A stretch of DNA of 64,000 nucleotides from JAFDXJ01 sp038257845 (lineage in GTDB: Bacteria > Bacteroidota > Bacteroidia > Chitinophagales > Chitinophagaceae), in contig JBBSQL010000005.1 in assembly GCA_038257845.1 (NCBI GenBank), forward strand, positions 1 to 64,000, in the 5' to 3' direction. Below the pieces are notes generated by a model that saw only the letters and a list, made by a program, of their open reading frames with translations, was not told where the DNA came from and searched no databases. Below are positions 35,584 to 43,728 of this stretch, in pieces (the first letter of the stretch is position 1; each line of letters starts with the position of its first letter). The position numbers were made by a program, and so were the translations under genes.

Positions 35584-37023
35584 TCATTTTCGGCTCCCCG
35601 GCCTTTTTTGCTTTTGTTTTTTCATTTGCGCCAGTATTGCAACGACCTGTGCATTTTGAAGGATCACAGGATTTATATCAATAAATTTTCGCAGGCCTTT
35701 GGGTGAAAGTGAGATCGCAGTTTCTAACTGCTGCAATGCTGCTTTGGATTTTCCGTCCGCAAACAGCACTGCACTATATAAATAATAAATAGAGGATTTA
35801 TGGCCGGTAGCAATAAGCGCTACGAGGCATTGTTCTGCAGCTTCTTCAAAGAAACCTGAAATGTACAGGCAATGAATCAATGATTCCCACCCAGCAACTT
35901 TTCGCGGACTTTTATGTACCACAATACTGAAATAATGAAGGGCTTCTTTATTTTTCCCCAATGCCATACAACATTCACCTGCAGCCATATTATACACCGT
36001 GGAAGAAGGCAACATGCGCAGTGCAGTTTCTAATGGTTTCATGGCCTGCGACCAGTTTTTTTCATGAATATATGTGAGCGTAATTTTATAATACAGCCTG
36101 TTATTTTCCGGGTTAATATGCGATGCTTTCCGGTAATTAAAACGGGCTTGCGCAAAATTTTTCAGTTTATGATTACAATGGCCAATGGCTTCATAGATCA
36201 CTTCTTCAGGCCGTGATAATTCAAGCATTTTTTCCAAAGATTGAATGGCTTCACGGAAATTTCGAATGCGCATATATGCATCGCCGAGGTTGCGGTAAGC
36301 ACTGTCAAATTTTTCATCTATGGCAATAGCATATAAGTAAGCGTCAATCGCTTTTTCATACAATTTCAAACCCTGGTATGCCGTACCAAGATTGAACCAG
36401 GCCAATTCATTGTAAGGTAGTTCCTCTATAATTTCCCGGTGGATTCGAATGCTTTCTTCATTCCTGCCAGTGAAATCTGTCCAGAAACAAATTTTATACA
36501 AAGCTTCTTCATTGGCTGGTTCCTGCTCCAGGATGAGTTGCAGGCAATCAAACACTTTATCAAATAATTCATAATCGTCATACACATCAGCCAGCTCAAA
36601 AAGTAATTCAATTTTTTCTTCCCCTTCGAAAACGTTGATAGCTTCCACCAGCACTTCGATCGCATTTTCCTGTTCATCCAATGCCAGGAAAGCATCAGTC
36701 TTCAAAATATACACATTGATATCATAAGCGCTGAACAGTGCATTATGGTTTAAAACTTCCAGTGCATCCGCATATTGATGCATGGCAATAAGTAAGTCAG
36801 CTTTTTTTATCAGCAATAAAACGGAATAGGGAAAATAAAGCAGGCCATTTTCGGCTGCTTCCAGCGCTTTTGGAAATTCATCATTTTCATCAAAATGATT
36901 GATGATCATTTCGAAAGATTCTTCTTCGAGAAATGCGTGTTGGCGGCCTGAAAGCAATGATTCGTATTGCTTTAATAATTCTGCAAGCTCCTGGTTTTCT
37001 TTCCTGGATGAGTGTTCGTACAT
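35584..37023 (-). CDS. Tetratricopeptide repeat protein
   Basis: A 479-residue protein made almost entirely of TPR helices, a scaffold for protein-protein contacts. Clear units include ELAWFNLGTAYQGLKLYEKA, YRNLGDAYMRIRNFREAIQS and YEAIGHCNHKLKNFAQARFN. About twelve repeats fill residues 15-455. There is no signal peptide or membrane helix, so it is probably cytoplasmic. The C-terminus is basic (KKQKQKRPGSRK). It is divergent from the small envelope protein gene at 37156. The partner is unknown. Confidence 0.85.
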   Translation of the reverse strand: MYEHSSRKENQELAELLKQYESLLSGRQHAFLEEESFEMIINHFDENDEFPKALEAAENGLLYFPYSVLLLIKKADLLIAMHQYADALEVLNHNALFSAYDINVYILKTDAFLALDEQENAIEVLVEAINVFEGEEKIELLFELADVYDDYELFDKVFDCLQLILEQEPANEEALYKICFWTDFTGRNEESIRIHREIIEELPYNELAWFNLGTAYQGLKLYEKAIDAYLYAIAIDEKFDSAYRNLGDAYMRIRNFREAIQSLEKMLELSRPEEVIYEAIGHCNHKLKNFAQARFNYRKASHINPENNRLYYKITLTYIHEKNWSQAMKPLETALRMLPSSTVYNMAAGECCMALGKNKEALHYFSIVVHKSPRKVAGWESLIHCLYISGFFEEAAEQCLVALIATGHKSSIYYLYSAVLFADGKSKAALQQLETAISLSPKGLRKFIDINPVILQNAQVVAILAQMKKQKQKRPGSRK

Positions 37024-37117
37024 AATTATTCACAACAGTTTTGGAAAATTATTACTTTTTTTCTTAATATTTCAATTTTGTGTAACATTTAAAGAAATAA
37101 ACCGTTTATCAATAAAG

Positions 37118-37150
37118 TTTTGTTAAGAAACAATTTATACATTACCTTTG
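37118..37150 (+). promoter_or_regulatory. Promoter with -33 TTTG and -7 TACCTTTG
   Basis: TTTTG ends at 37122 and the -7 box TACCTTTG spans 37143-37150, giving a 20-nt spacer that fits Bacteroidota promoters. The box ends 5 nt before the GTG start at 37156. Confidence 0.65.
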
Positions 37151-37155
37151 TGCGA

Positions 37156-37509
37156 GTGAAAAAAGCCAATACATATAAAATTATTTTCAGTGCTTTCCTC
37201 GTTGGTTTAGCTTGTGTAACCTTCGGAGCCTTTTCAGGTAATATCGGTGATGATGGAAGCAAATTCAACCTGAAAGACCTGGGCCGTTACTCACCTAAAA
37301 ACTACTATGGCGGGACTTTTGCTTCATCCAGCCTGAAACAATTTTCATTTAAAGGTTCTGAAGAAATTTCCGCACAGTTTAATGGAAATTCTGCACAATT
37401 TGAATCTATGATTCGTTTGCAAAAAGGAAATACAACCTATGTATATCCTTACAAATACAAAGTGCAGGCACCAAAATTCAAGACGCCGGCTCCATTACCT
37501 TTCCGTTAA
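37156..37509 (+). CDS. Small exported protein of unknown function
   Basis: A 117-residue protein. I choose GTG 37156 (followed by KKANTYKIIFSAFLVGLACV) because an upstream TTG at 37120 would lie inside the promoter. With GTG, a lysine-led hydrophobic segment (about residues 8-26) sits at the N-terminus as a signal peptide or anchor. The rest is Ser/Gly/Lys-rich with no Cys after the signal (GRYSPKNYYGGTFASSSLKQ) and a C-terminal Pro-rich end (APKFKTPAPLPFR). No family is recognised. It is divergent from the TPR gene and convergent with the next. Confidence 0.7.
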   Translation: MKKANTYKIIFSAFLVGLACVTFGAFSGNIGDDGSKFNLKDLGRYSPKNYYGGTFASSSLKQFSFKGSEEISAQFNGNSAQFESMIRLQKGNTTYVYPYKYKVQAPKFKTPAPLPFR

Positions 37510-37518
37510 TATAAAAAA

Positions 37519-38145
37519 TTACTTATTTGCATAAGGCAAAAGCCTGTATCCCGATGATGGAATATCAAAAAGGCTTGCTGGTACCGGATCAAAATTTATT
37601 TTAATAGCAGTAAAAGTGATCTTATTTCCTCCGGTTCCTTTGGCTTCGTAGGCTAAGACAAATCCACCTGCATCTTTGAACTGGTATGGATTTTCGCTCG
37701 CCGTGGGAGTAATATCTTTGGTAAAATAATAGGAAAAAGTGCTTCCATCTTTCAACGTTGCGACGGCTTTTATACAATTATAGCCGAGGATAATTTTTCT
37801 TTCAGCAGTTTCCTTCAAGGACATTCCCTGGTACATTTCATTTTCTTTTTTCCACTGGTCGGCATTTAAAGGCGTAATGTATTTTTCATTGCCAACTTCT
37901 TTTAAAATGGTTGCATTGCCTGTTGCATTATTAAATATAATCGCCTGGGAAAAATTAGTGCTGCGAATATCCGTACGGGATAATTTTCCTTTTACATAAT
38001 ATATTTTTGTAGCTCCGGCCAGGCTATTTTTTCCATTCGCAGAAGCAATAGAATATTCAACGGTACAATCACCGACGATCGTTTGAGCCGCAAGTGTGCC
38101 TGTGAATAAAATGAAAGCCAGGAAAGTGAAGAAATATTTTTTCAT
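37519..38145 (-). CDS. Exported GLPGLI/DUF4412-like protein
   Basis: A 208-residue secreted or periplasmic protein. The signal peptide ends near residue 20 (FTGTLAAQT). The mature part has GDCTVEYSIASANGKNSLAG, IYYVKGKLSRTDIRS, ERKIILGYNCIKAVATLKDG and FSYYFTKDI. This pattern, a small beta-rich protein with a conserved LGYNCKKA-type strand, matches the DUF4412/GLPGLI group of Bacteroidota. Its function is unknown. It is a single gene. Confidence 0.75.
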   Translation of the reverse strand: MKKYFFTFLAFILFTGTLAAQTIVGDCTVEYSIASANGKNSLAGATKIYYVKGKLSRTDIRSTNFSQAIIFNNATGNATILKEVGNEKYITPLNADQWKKENEMYQGMSLKETAERKIILGYNCIKAVATLKDGSTFSYYFTKDITPTASENPYQFKDAGGFVLAYEAKGTGGNKITFTAIKINFDPVPASLFDIPSSGYRLLPYANK

Positions 38146-38192
38146 GGAGGATATTCTTTCTGTAAATATATCAATTTTTTTATAGAAAGATT

Positions 38193-39233
38193 TTATTTAA
38201 AAAAATCGCTAATTGTATTAAAATCTGCATTCTTAGCAATAATTTTTCCATCCGGGTCAATTAATAAACTATTTGGAAATAAGTCCCAGTTAATGGTAAT
38301 TTGATTAATGTTTGCTGATTCCCAATCCCAATATCTTTTCCATAGATATTCCTTTTCCCGGTACCAGGCTTTGGATTTTTCAAAAATGCTTTTTTTGTCT
38401 GTACTAATAATTACAACGTTTAGTTTCTGTGCCACATCTTTCGGCATCGAATCTTTCATATAATTCATTTGTTCAACGCAACCAGAACATCCAGTGAAAT
38501 AAAATTCAAGCAAAGTGTATTTTTTATTGTCATTAGAAAAATTCAAAAGTATTGAGTCTGTTCTGTTTTTATAGACAACATAATTGCCCATCTTTTTATT
38601 GGGTGTGTATATGCTCTTAAAATATTGATAACGTTGTGTATTTTTAATGTTGTCACTAAATGCATCTAAAATATTGTAATAGCTGGCATAAAAAGTATCA
38701 AATTGTATCAACTGATTTAAGAGTGCGAAAAATGCTACAGAGGATCCCGGATCTTTTTGTATGTACGCCAGCAATTTCCCGCCATCCATTTTATCGTCCA
38801 GAGTTTGCATGTCCATTTCTTTTAAAAAATATTCCTGCTCTTTTCCGATTGCTGAATTAGATTTAATTTCATAAACACCATTTTCGTTTTGAATGTTTAT
38901 TTCATTGTTACCTGCATTTACAAAAATGATCGGATTAAAATGGTTTTTATTATTAGTAGATAATCTGAATGCAGTTGGGTATAAAATTGTTCCTTCAAAA
39001 GTAAATGTTTGATCTACATTATCTGCAGTATCCGATTTTAAATTCGCCGCAAATAAAGGTTCCCATTGAGGAAAATAAGGCTCGCCTAAATGCAACGTTT
39101 TTATTTCTGTATTTTCGAAATGAATTTTTAAAGTAAAGTTTTGCTCTTGCGAATTGGCAAACTTCGGCATGATAAAACTAAATAAAATCAAGAAAATAAA
39201 TACTCCATTTTTCTGCCTTGTGTAAGTTTTCAT
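38193..39233 (-). CDS. Thioredoxin-like (TlpA/AhpC-TSA) exported protein with DUF4369-like N-domain
   Basis: A 346-residue envelope thiol oxidoreductase candidate. An N-terminal signal or anchor (about residues 10-28) is followed by a beta-rich DUF4369-like domain (about 30-130) and a helical linker. The thioredoxin fold (about 230-345) has the active site FTGCSGCVEQM, a CSGC redox pair, and the cis-Pro loop LFPNSLLIDPDGKII. The layout is that of Bacteroidota TlpA-like proteins, which reduce or isomerise disulfides in the periplasm. The substrate is unknown. Confidence 0.85.
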   Translation of the reverse strand: MKTYTRQKNGVFIFLILFSFIMPKFANSQEQNFTLKIHFENTEIKTLHLGEPYFPQWEPLFAANLKSDTADNVDQTFTFEGTILYPTAFRLSTNNKNHFNPIIFVNAGNNEINIQNENGVYEIKSNSAIGKEQEYFLKEMDMQTLDDKMDGGKLLAYIQKDPGSSVAFFALLNQLIQFDTFYASYYNILDAFSDNIKNTQRYQYFKSIYTPNKKMGNYVVYKNRTDSILLNFSNDNKKYTLLEFYFTGCSGCVEQMNYMKDSMPKDVAQKLNVVIISTDKKSIFEKSKAWYREKEYLWKRYWDWESANINQITINWDLFPNSLLIDPDGKIIAKNADFNTISDFFK

Positions 39234-39316
39234 ATTCCAATCTTTTTGTGCAGGTAAATAAATCCTACTTCTGTATTAGATGTAAATACTTTTTAAAGTT
39301 AGAGAAATAATTCCGC

Positions 39317-39925
39317 TTATTTTAATTCTTCTATTTCCAGTCCCTGTACTTTTCCCATCAGGTTTAAAAATTGTTGCAGGTTTATTTCGGGTATCATTAA
39401 TTGCATACTGCAAAAAAGCATATTTTCCTGCTGAATAATCCGGGCATTACAGGTTTTTATAACCAGCATTATTTCATTTAATTTTTCATAAGGGAAATGC
39501 AACTGGTAAGCTGTTTCAATATCCTTTGTGATAACTGGCAGCATTTGTAAAACTAATGATGCAGCAGTTTTATATGCGTTCGTCAATCCCGGGACACCAA
39601 GCAAAGTACCGCCGAAATAGCGCACAACAATAATCAATATATCACTAAGATTTTGCTTATCTATTTGACCAAGTATAGGTTTTCCGGCAGTGCCTGAAGG
39701 TTCTCCATTATCGGAGGACCTAAACTGGTTTCCATCTGCGCCGATACGGTATGCAAAACAAAAATGGCCTGCTTTCACATGCATTTTTTTCAAATCATCC
39801 AGGTGTTTTTTCAAATCATTTTTATCCGGGAATGGAAAAGCATACGCAATAAATTTACTGTTCCGGTCTTTATATTCCGCGGAAGCTTGCTGGTTGATCG
39901 TAAAATATTGGACTGGGTTAAACAT
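39317..39925 (-). CDS. YigZ/IMPACT family protein
   Basis: A 202-residue member of the IMPACT (UPF0029) family, related to the mammalian translation regulator IMPACT; the bacterial role is not settled. Family motifs are DRNSKFIAYAFPF, HFCFAYRIG, SDNGEPSGTAGKPIL and VVRYFGGTLLGVPGLTNAYK, followed by a C-terminal DUF1949-like ferredoxin-fold domain (about 135-200). A TACATTTG box on the minus strand lies 35 nt upstream (39961-39968). Confidence 0.94.
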   Translation of the reverse strand: MFNPVQYFTINQQASAEYKDRNSKFIAYAFPFPDKNDLKKHLDDLKKMHVKAGHFCFAYRIGADGNQFRSSDNGEPSGTAGKPILGQIDKQNLSDILIIVVRYFGGTLLGVPGLTNAYKTAASLVLQMLPVITKDIETAYQLHFPYEKLNEIMLVIKTCNARIIQQENMLFCSMQLMIPEINLQQFLNLMGKVQGLEIEELK

Positions 39926-39960
39926 TTATCTGAATACGTTCGAATGAACGATTAATTCGG

Positions 39961-39968
39961 CAAATGTA
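39961..39968 (-). promoter_or_regulatory. -7 promoter element of the yigZ-type gene (TACATTTG)
   Basis: An exact TAnnTTTG match on the minus strand in the gap between the IMPACT gene and the toxin-antitoxin pair. Confidence 0.5.
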
Positions 39969-40032
39969 TTTTTTGTGTTTTGGATGTTCTAATAAATTAT
40001 TTTTATAATTACCATTAGTTTTTAAAATTCAG

Positions 40033-40040
40033 TAAATTTG
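40033..40040 (+). promoter_or_regulatory. -7 promoter element of the toxin-antitoxin pair (TAAATTTG)
   Basis: An exact TAnnTTTG match 20 nt upstream of the antitoxin ATG at 40061. Confidence 0.5.
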
Positions 40041-40060
40041 TTATCCAAAATTGAAAATTC

Positions 40061-40264
40061 ATGCTAGACTTAAATGAAAAATATATCCTCAATAAACAAC
40101 AAAAACCAGTTGCTGTACAATTGGATATCAAAACATTTAAAAAAATCGAAGAAGTCCTGGAAGACTATGCACTCGTTCAGTTAATGAAAGAAGCTGATAA
40201 CGAAGAAATGTTCGAGATAAAAGAAGCTAAATCTTACTATAAAAATCTTCTTAAAAAGAAATAG
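40061..40264 (+). CDS. Putative antitoxin of a type II toxin-antitoxin pair
   Basis: A 67-residue protein. It starts MLDLNEKYILNKQQKPVAVQLDIKTF and then has an amphipathic, charged helix (KKIEEVLEDYALVQLMKEADNEEM split at residues 27-48). The layout of a short N-terminal DNA-contacting part and a C-terminal toxin-binding helix is typical of Phd/YefM- or RelB-like antitoxins. Its stop overlaps the toxin start by one base (TAGTG). Antitoxin sequences diverge fast, so the subfamily is uncertain. Confidence 0.8.
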   Translation: MLDLNEKYILNKQQKPVAVQLDIKTFKKIEEVLEDYALVQLMKEADNEEMFEIKEAKSYYKNLLKKK

Positions 40265-40533
40265 TGCAAATAGTTTATAACAAAGCGTTTTTACGGGATT
40301 TATCAAAGGTCATACCTGCAAAAAGACGTGCAAAAATTGAAGAATTTGTTTTTGAAATTTTACCTTCTTCAAATACATTATTTTCGGTTGGAAATATTGA
40401 AAAAATGCAGGGCTATAAAAATTATTACAAAGCCAGGTTTGGGGATTATAGAATAGGCATCTACATGAATGAAAATATTTTGGAACTGAAACGGGTATTG
40501 AACAGAAAAGAAATTTATAAATTCTTTCCATAA
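40264..40533 (+). CDS. RelE/ParE-family toxin
   Basis: An 89-residue protein with a GTG start. MQIVYNKAFLRDLSKVIPAKRR and later YYKARFGDYRIGIYMNENILELKRVLNRKEIYKFFP form the RelE/ParE fold, with basic residues on the last strands and a final YKFFP resembling the usual Y(R/K)xFP end. RelE-type members cleave mRNA at the ribosome and ParE-type ones poison gyrase; this one cannot be assigned by sequence alone, although the R-x-G-x-Y-R-I-G strand favours the RelE side. It is coupled to the antitoxin by a 1-bp overlap. Confidence 0.85.
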   Translation: MQIVYNKAFLRDLSKVIPAKRRAKIEEFVFEILPSSNTLFSVGNIEKMQGYKNYYKARFGDYRIGIYMNENILELKRVLNRKEIYKFFP

Positions 40534-40550
40534 ATTTTTTTAATATTTAA

Positions 40551-41609
40551 TCAAAATTCTTTGTTAGAATAATAATCAATCCGATCAGAAAAAATCTGTT
40601 CAGACTTTAAAAATATTCTATTTATTTCCGGTGCATCCGTCGCATCTTCTACATACAAATTTTCATTCGTAATTACCCGCATTTCATCCCAAAGATTTTC
40701 TTTGATGAAATTATTGAGTAATGTAGCGCCACCTTCTACTAAAATACTTTGAATATTTTCATTTGCACATTTTTGCAGAATTCGTTGTAATGAATGCTCA
40801 CCATGCATATCAATTTTTTGGTAAGAAAGAAAATCCTGTTCTTCATTTTTCTTTTCATTAAAAATAATGGTGCGCTGTTTTTTATTGAAAATGTTTAGGC
40901 GAAAAGGCAATTTTAATTCCCTGTCCGGGATAATCCGCACGAGCATTTTACCCGGAAAGAAACGGGTATCCAATATTGGATTATCCAATAGGACTGTTTT
41001 TGTTCCAACCATGATCGCGTCCTCTTCAGTTCGCCATTTATGTACCAGTCTTTGCGTAATGGAGTTAGAGATCATTAATCTTTCACCGTTTTTAAATGCC
41101 ATTTTTTTATTGGCTGTTTGTGCCCATTTCAAAATAATATAAGGCCGTTTTTTTTCATGCATGCAAAAAAACCGTTTGTTCAATTCATCACATTCTTTTT
41201 TCAGCACTCCTGTTATTACTTCTATCCCATCATTTTTTAATAGTTCGATACCACGGCCATTTACTTTTGGAAAAGGATCTGTACTTCCGATAACAACCTG
41301 TTTTATTTTTTCAGCAATGATCCGGTTCGTGCAGGGAGGCGTCTTACCAAAATGAGCACATGGCTCGAGTGAAACATATAATACTGATAATGGAATCAAC
41401 TGTTTATTTTCTAAAGAAACTGAATTGAGGCAATTGATTTCTGCATGCGCCATTCCATAAGTCTGATGATACCCTTCCCCAATAATTTTATCACCATAAA
41501 CCAACACCGCGCCCACCATGGGATTGGGCGAAACAGCACCCGCACCCAAAGATGCCAGTTGCAGGCATCTTTGCATAAAATGTTCATGCGTAATTTGAGT
41601 GGAAGACAT
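40551..41609 (-). CDS. ribD: Bifunctional riboflavin deaminase/reductase RibD
   Basis: RibD deaminates and then reduces the pyrimidine intermediate in riboflavin synthesis. The 352-residue product has an N-terminal deaminase with the zinc motif HAEINCL (about residues 54-60) and SLEPCAHFGKTPPCTNRI (about 80-97). The C-terminal reductase (about 150-352) has RPYIILKWAQTANKKMA, TEEDAIMVGTKTVLLDNP and SILVEGGATLLNNF. It is a single gene, divergent from prmC, with a TACATTTG box (41630-41637) 20 nt upstream. Confidence 0.96.
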   Translation of the reverse strand: MSSTQITHEHFMQRCLQLASLGAGAVSPNPMVGAVLVYGDKIIGEGYHQTYGMAHAEINCLNSVSLENKQLIPLSVLYVSLEPCAHFGKTPPCTNRIIAEKIKQVVIGSTDPFPKVNGRGIELLKNDGIEVITGVLKKECDELNKRFFCMHEKKRPYIILKWAQTANKKMAFKNGERLMISNSITQRLVHKWRTEEDAIMVGTKTVLLDNPILDTRFFPGKMLVRIIPDRELKLPFRLNIFNKKQRTIIFNEKKNEEQDFLSYQKIDMHGEHSLQRILQKCANENIQSILVEGGATLLNNFIKENLWDEMRVITNENLYVEDATDAPEINRIFLKSEQIFSDRIDYYSNKEF

Positions 41610-41629
41610 AGTGGATATGCAAATGTAAA

Positions 41630-41637
41630 ATCTTTTA
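41630..41637 (-). promoter_or_regulatory. -7 promoter element of ribD (TACATTTG)
   Basis: An exact TAnnTTTG match on the minus strand, 20 nt before the ribD ATG, in a 44-bp divergent gap shared with prmC. Confidence 0.5.
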
Positions 41638-41653
41638 GCCTAATATTGTATGC

Positions 41654-42514
41654 ATGAATATCGGCGATGCATATCAGCACATCATTTCATCTTTAAGTGG
41701 AAATTATGATAATAGAGAATCGAAAAATGTAGCGCAAATCATTATTGAAAATTTTACAGGCTTTTCCAATTCTGAAAGACGATTACATAAAAACAATTTA
41801 TTGTCATTTGAAGATGAACAACATTTAAAAAAAATAATTAAGGCATTACAAAAAGACAAGCCTCTTCAATATGTTTTGCAGGAAGCCTGGTTTGCCGGAA
41901 TGAAATTTTTTGTAAATGAATCTGTCTTAATTCCCAGGCCGGAGACAGAAGAATTAGTGGAATGGATTATACAAAACAGCAATGATATTTTGGATAATAA
42001 TGCAGGCATTTTGGATATGGGAACAGGCAGTGGTTGCATCGCTATTTCTCTGAAAAAAAAATTGCCTGAAATTCCGGTTACCGCGCTGGATTATCAAACA
42101 AAAATTATCAATCTTGCTAAAAAAAATGCAACAGCAAATAATGTGCAGGTAGAATTTTACAAAAAAAATATATTGCAGTATGATGCAATAAAATCCTTGC
42201 CGGTTTTTGATGTGATTGTAAGTAATCCGCCATACGTTTTGAAAAAAGAAATCAACGAAATGGAAAAACGAGTTTTGGCCAACGAACCGCATGCAGCCTT
42301 ATTTGTACCAGATGATGATCCGTTGATTTTTTATAAAGCCATCATCAATTTCTGTAAAGATCATTTAAAAAAAGATGGACATTTATATTTTGAGATAAAC
42401 CCCGACTGTGCGGATGAATTAAAATTATTGTTACAGGAAAAACACTTCATAAAAATTGATTTTAAGAAAGATATGCAGGGAAAAATTAGAATGGTTCAGG
42501 CTATAAAAACCTAA
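41654..42514 (+). CDS. prmC: Release factor glutamine methyltransferase
   Basis: PrmC (HemK) methylates the Gln of the GGQ motif of peptide-release factors. The 286-residue product has the N-terminal helical domain, PLQYVLQEAWFAGMKFFV and LIPRPETEELVEW, then the SAM loop ILDMGTGSGCIAISL (about 115-129), and the catalytic NPPY in VIVSNPPYVLKKE (about 190). A near-consensus -7 box TAATATTG (41641-41648) ends 5 nt before the ATG. Confidence 0.96.
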   Translation: MNIGDAYQHIISSLSGNYDNRESKNVAQIIIENFTGFSNSERRLHKNNLLSFEDEQHLKKIIKALQKDKPLQYVLQEAWFAGMKFFVNESVLIPRPETEELVEWIIQNSNDILDNNAGILDMGTGSGCIAISLKKKLPEIPVTALDYQTKIINLAKKNATANNVQVEFYKKNILQYDAIKSLPVFDVIVSNPPYVLKKEINEMEKRVLANEPHAALFVPDDDPLIFYKAIINFCKDHLKKDGHLYFEINPDCADELKLLLQEKHFIKIDFKKDMQGKIRMVQAIKT

Positions 42515-42576
42515 AACAATAATTAAAGTCGTACGCAACTGAGGGATTAACATAGTTGATCCCGTTTTGGGGGGAT
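42515..42576 (+). terminator. Possible terminator hairpin after prmC
   Basis: GGGATTAAC (42543-42551), loop ATA, GTTGATCCC (42555-42563) forms a 9-bp stem with one G-U type mismatch, followed by GTTTTGG. The T run is short, so efficiency is doubtful. Confidence 0.35.
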
Positions 42577-42700
42577 GCAAAACAATTATTGCCATTCGCT
42601 GCGCTCATTAAGCATTTTTATTTCAGGAGCTTATATGAACAAGTTCATAATGCTCCCGAAATAAAAATGCCCGGCAAATGCCGGGCAATAATTGTTTTGC
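42577..42700. repeat. 124-bp near-palindrome abutting tRNA-Ser
   Basis: The outer arms GCAAAACAATTATTGCC (42577-42593) and GGCAATAATTGTTTTGC (42684-42700) are perfect 17-bp inverted repeats. Inner arms of 19 bp (42612-42630 and 42652-42670) match with one mismatch, and a small ATGAAC-AA-GTTCAT dyad sits at the centre. Only the stretch between outer and inner arms differs: one side carries the tRNA terminator hairpin, the other a non-matching 18-nt segment. The outer arm ends exactly at the tRNA discriminator base. Confidence 0.85.
42661..42686 (-). terminator. Intrinsic terminator of tRNA-Ser
   Basis: On the minus strand GCCCGGCA, loop of 2 nt, TGCCGGGC is followed by ATTTTTATTT, 14 nt past the tRNA 3' end. 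It forms part of one arm of the 124-bp palindrome. Confidence 0.8.
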
Positions 42701-42786
42701 GGAGAGTGAGGGATTCGAACCCTCGATACAGTTTCCCATATACACACTTTCCAGGCGTGCTCCTTCAACCACTCGGACAACTCTCC
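42700..42786 (-). tRNA. tRNA-Ser (anticodon GGA)
   Basis: The minus strand folds as a class II tRNA with a 7-bp acceptor stem (GGAGAGT/ACTCTCC), D-arm GTCCGAGTGG, anticodon loop with CTGGAAA (anticodon GGA, reading UCC/UCU), a long variable arm and the T-arm GAGGGTTCGAATCCCTC. Discriminator is G and CCA is not encoded. It lies 38 bp downstream of tatD on the same strand; no separate promoter box is clear. Confidence 0.95.
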
Positions 42787-42824
42787 TTTTTAAATTCAGG
42801 GTGGCAAAAATAGAAAATTCGACC

Positions 42825-43589
42825 TTAGATATTAAATATATTTTCTGCGTTGCGCGTTGTGATTTCAGCGACTTCTTCAATATCAATTTTTTTCACCATA
42901 GCTATCTTTTCGGCGATCACTCTCAGATAAGCGCTCTCATTACGTTTCCCACGATGCGGCACAGGTGTCAAATAAGGTGAATCTGTTTCAAGTACTATAT
43001 TTTTTAGATCAATTTGTGTTACAACTTCTGCCAAGCCTGCATTTTTATAGGTAACTACGCCGCCAATTCCCAATAAAAAATTCATACTAATGATGTCTTC
43101 TGCATCTTTAAGTGTTCCACCAAAACAATGAAAGATTCCTTTCAAACCTTTATCAGCAAAGGGTTTTACAAAGTCAATTGTTTCTGCCATGGCATTGCGT
43201 GTATGAATTACGATGGGTAACTTTTTGTTTAAAGCCCACTCCATCTGCATTTCAAACGACTTATATTGAATTTCTGCAAAAGTTTTATCCCAATAAAAAT
43301 CCAACCCGATTTCTCCGATTGCTATAAAATTTCTTTTATCCAGCAAATTCTTTGCATGCTCCAATTCATCTATATAATTTTCTTTCACAGAACAGGGATG
43401 AAGGCCCATCATGGCAAAACATTTTTGCGGGTAATTCTTCTCAAGCTCCAGTAATGCAGGGTTTTCGGAGCTGTCAATAGCTGGCAGGCAAAACTTTTTC
43501 ACACCGGCTTCTTCAGCACGTAAAATCATTTCCTCCAAATCATCTTTGAATTCCGGCAGGTATAAATGGCAATGTGTATCTATCAGCAT
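42825..43589 (-). CDS. tatD: TatD-family metal-dependent hydrolase (DNase)
   Basis: A 254-residue TatD/YcfH-type enzyme of the amidohydrolase superfamily; characterised members are Mg2+-dependent DNA exonucleases. It has the metal motif DTHCHLYLPEF at residues 4-14, GEIGLDFYWD around 92-101, LPIVIHTRNA near 128, GIFHCFGGTL near 150 and the C-terminal LETDSPYLTPVPHRGKRNES. All the usual metal ligands are visible. It may share a transcript with the tRNA-Ser gene downstream. Confidence 0.95.
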   Translation of the reverse strand: MLIDTHCHLYLPEFKDDLEEMILRAEEAGVKKFCLPAIDSSENPALLELEKNYPQKCFAMMGLHPCSVKENYIDELEHAKNLLDKRNFIAIGEIGLDFYWDKTFAEIQYKSFEMQMEWALNKKLPIVIHTRNAMAETIDFVKPFADKGLKGIFHCFGGTLKDAEDIISMNFLLGIGGVVTYKNAGLAEVVTQIDLKNIVLETDSPYLTPVPHRGKRNESAYLRVIAEKIAMVKKIDIEEVAEITTRNAENIFNI

Positions 43590-43664
43590 CTTAAAAAATT
43601 TTAAGTAAAATTTGTTATCAATAAGTTATCACATACATTTGAAAAGTTTTCATAGGGTACGGAT

Positions 43665-43695
43665 TAAAAAACGGGCTGGGGTTTTTACCCCGGCC
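43665..43695 (-). terminator. Intrinsic terminator of the deacetylase gene
   Basis: On the minus strand GGCCGGGGT, loop of 4 nt, ACCCCAGCC (one mismatch) is followed by CGTTTTTT. It closes the fucosidase-deacetylase pair. Confidence 0.75.
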
Positions 43696-43728
43696 TTCTT
43701 ATTTTTATAAACCTTTGCATTTCGCAGG

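Noticed and set aside
37120..37155. TTG start for the small protein at 37156
   Set aside because: It overlaps the -33 and -7 promoter elements; GTG 37156 places the signal peptide at the N-terminus.
42556..42886. Frames of 85-100 codons on both strands over the tRNA-Ser region
   Set aside because: They are translations of the palindrome and of the tRNA itself.
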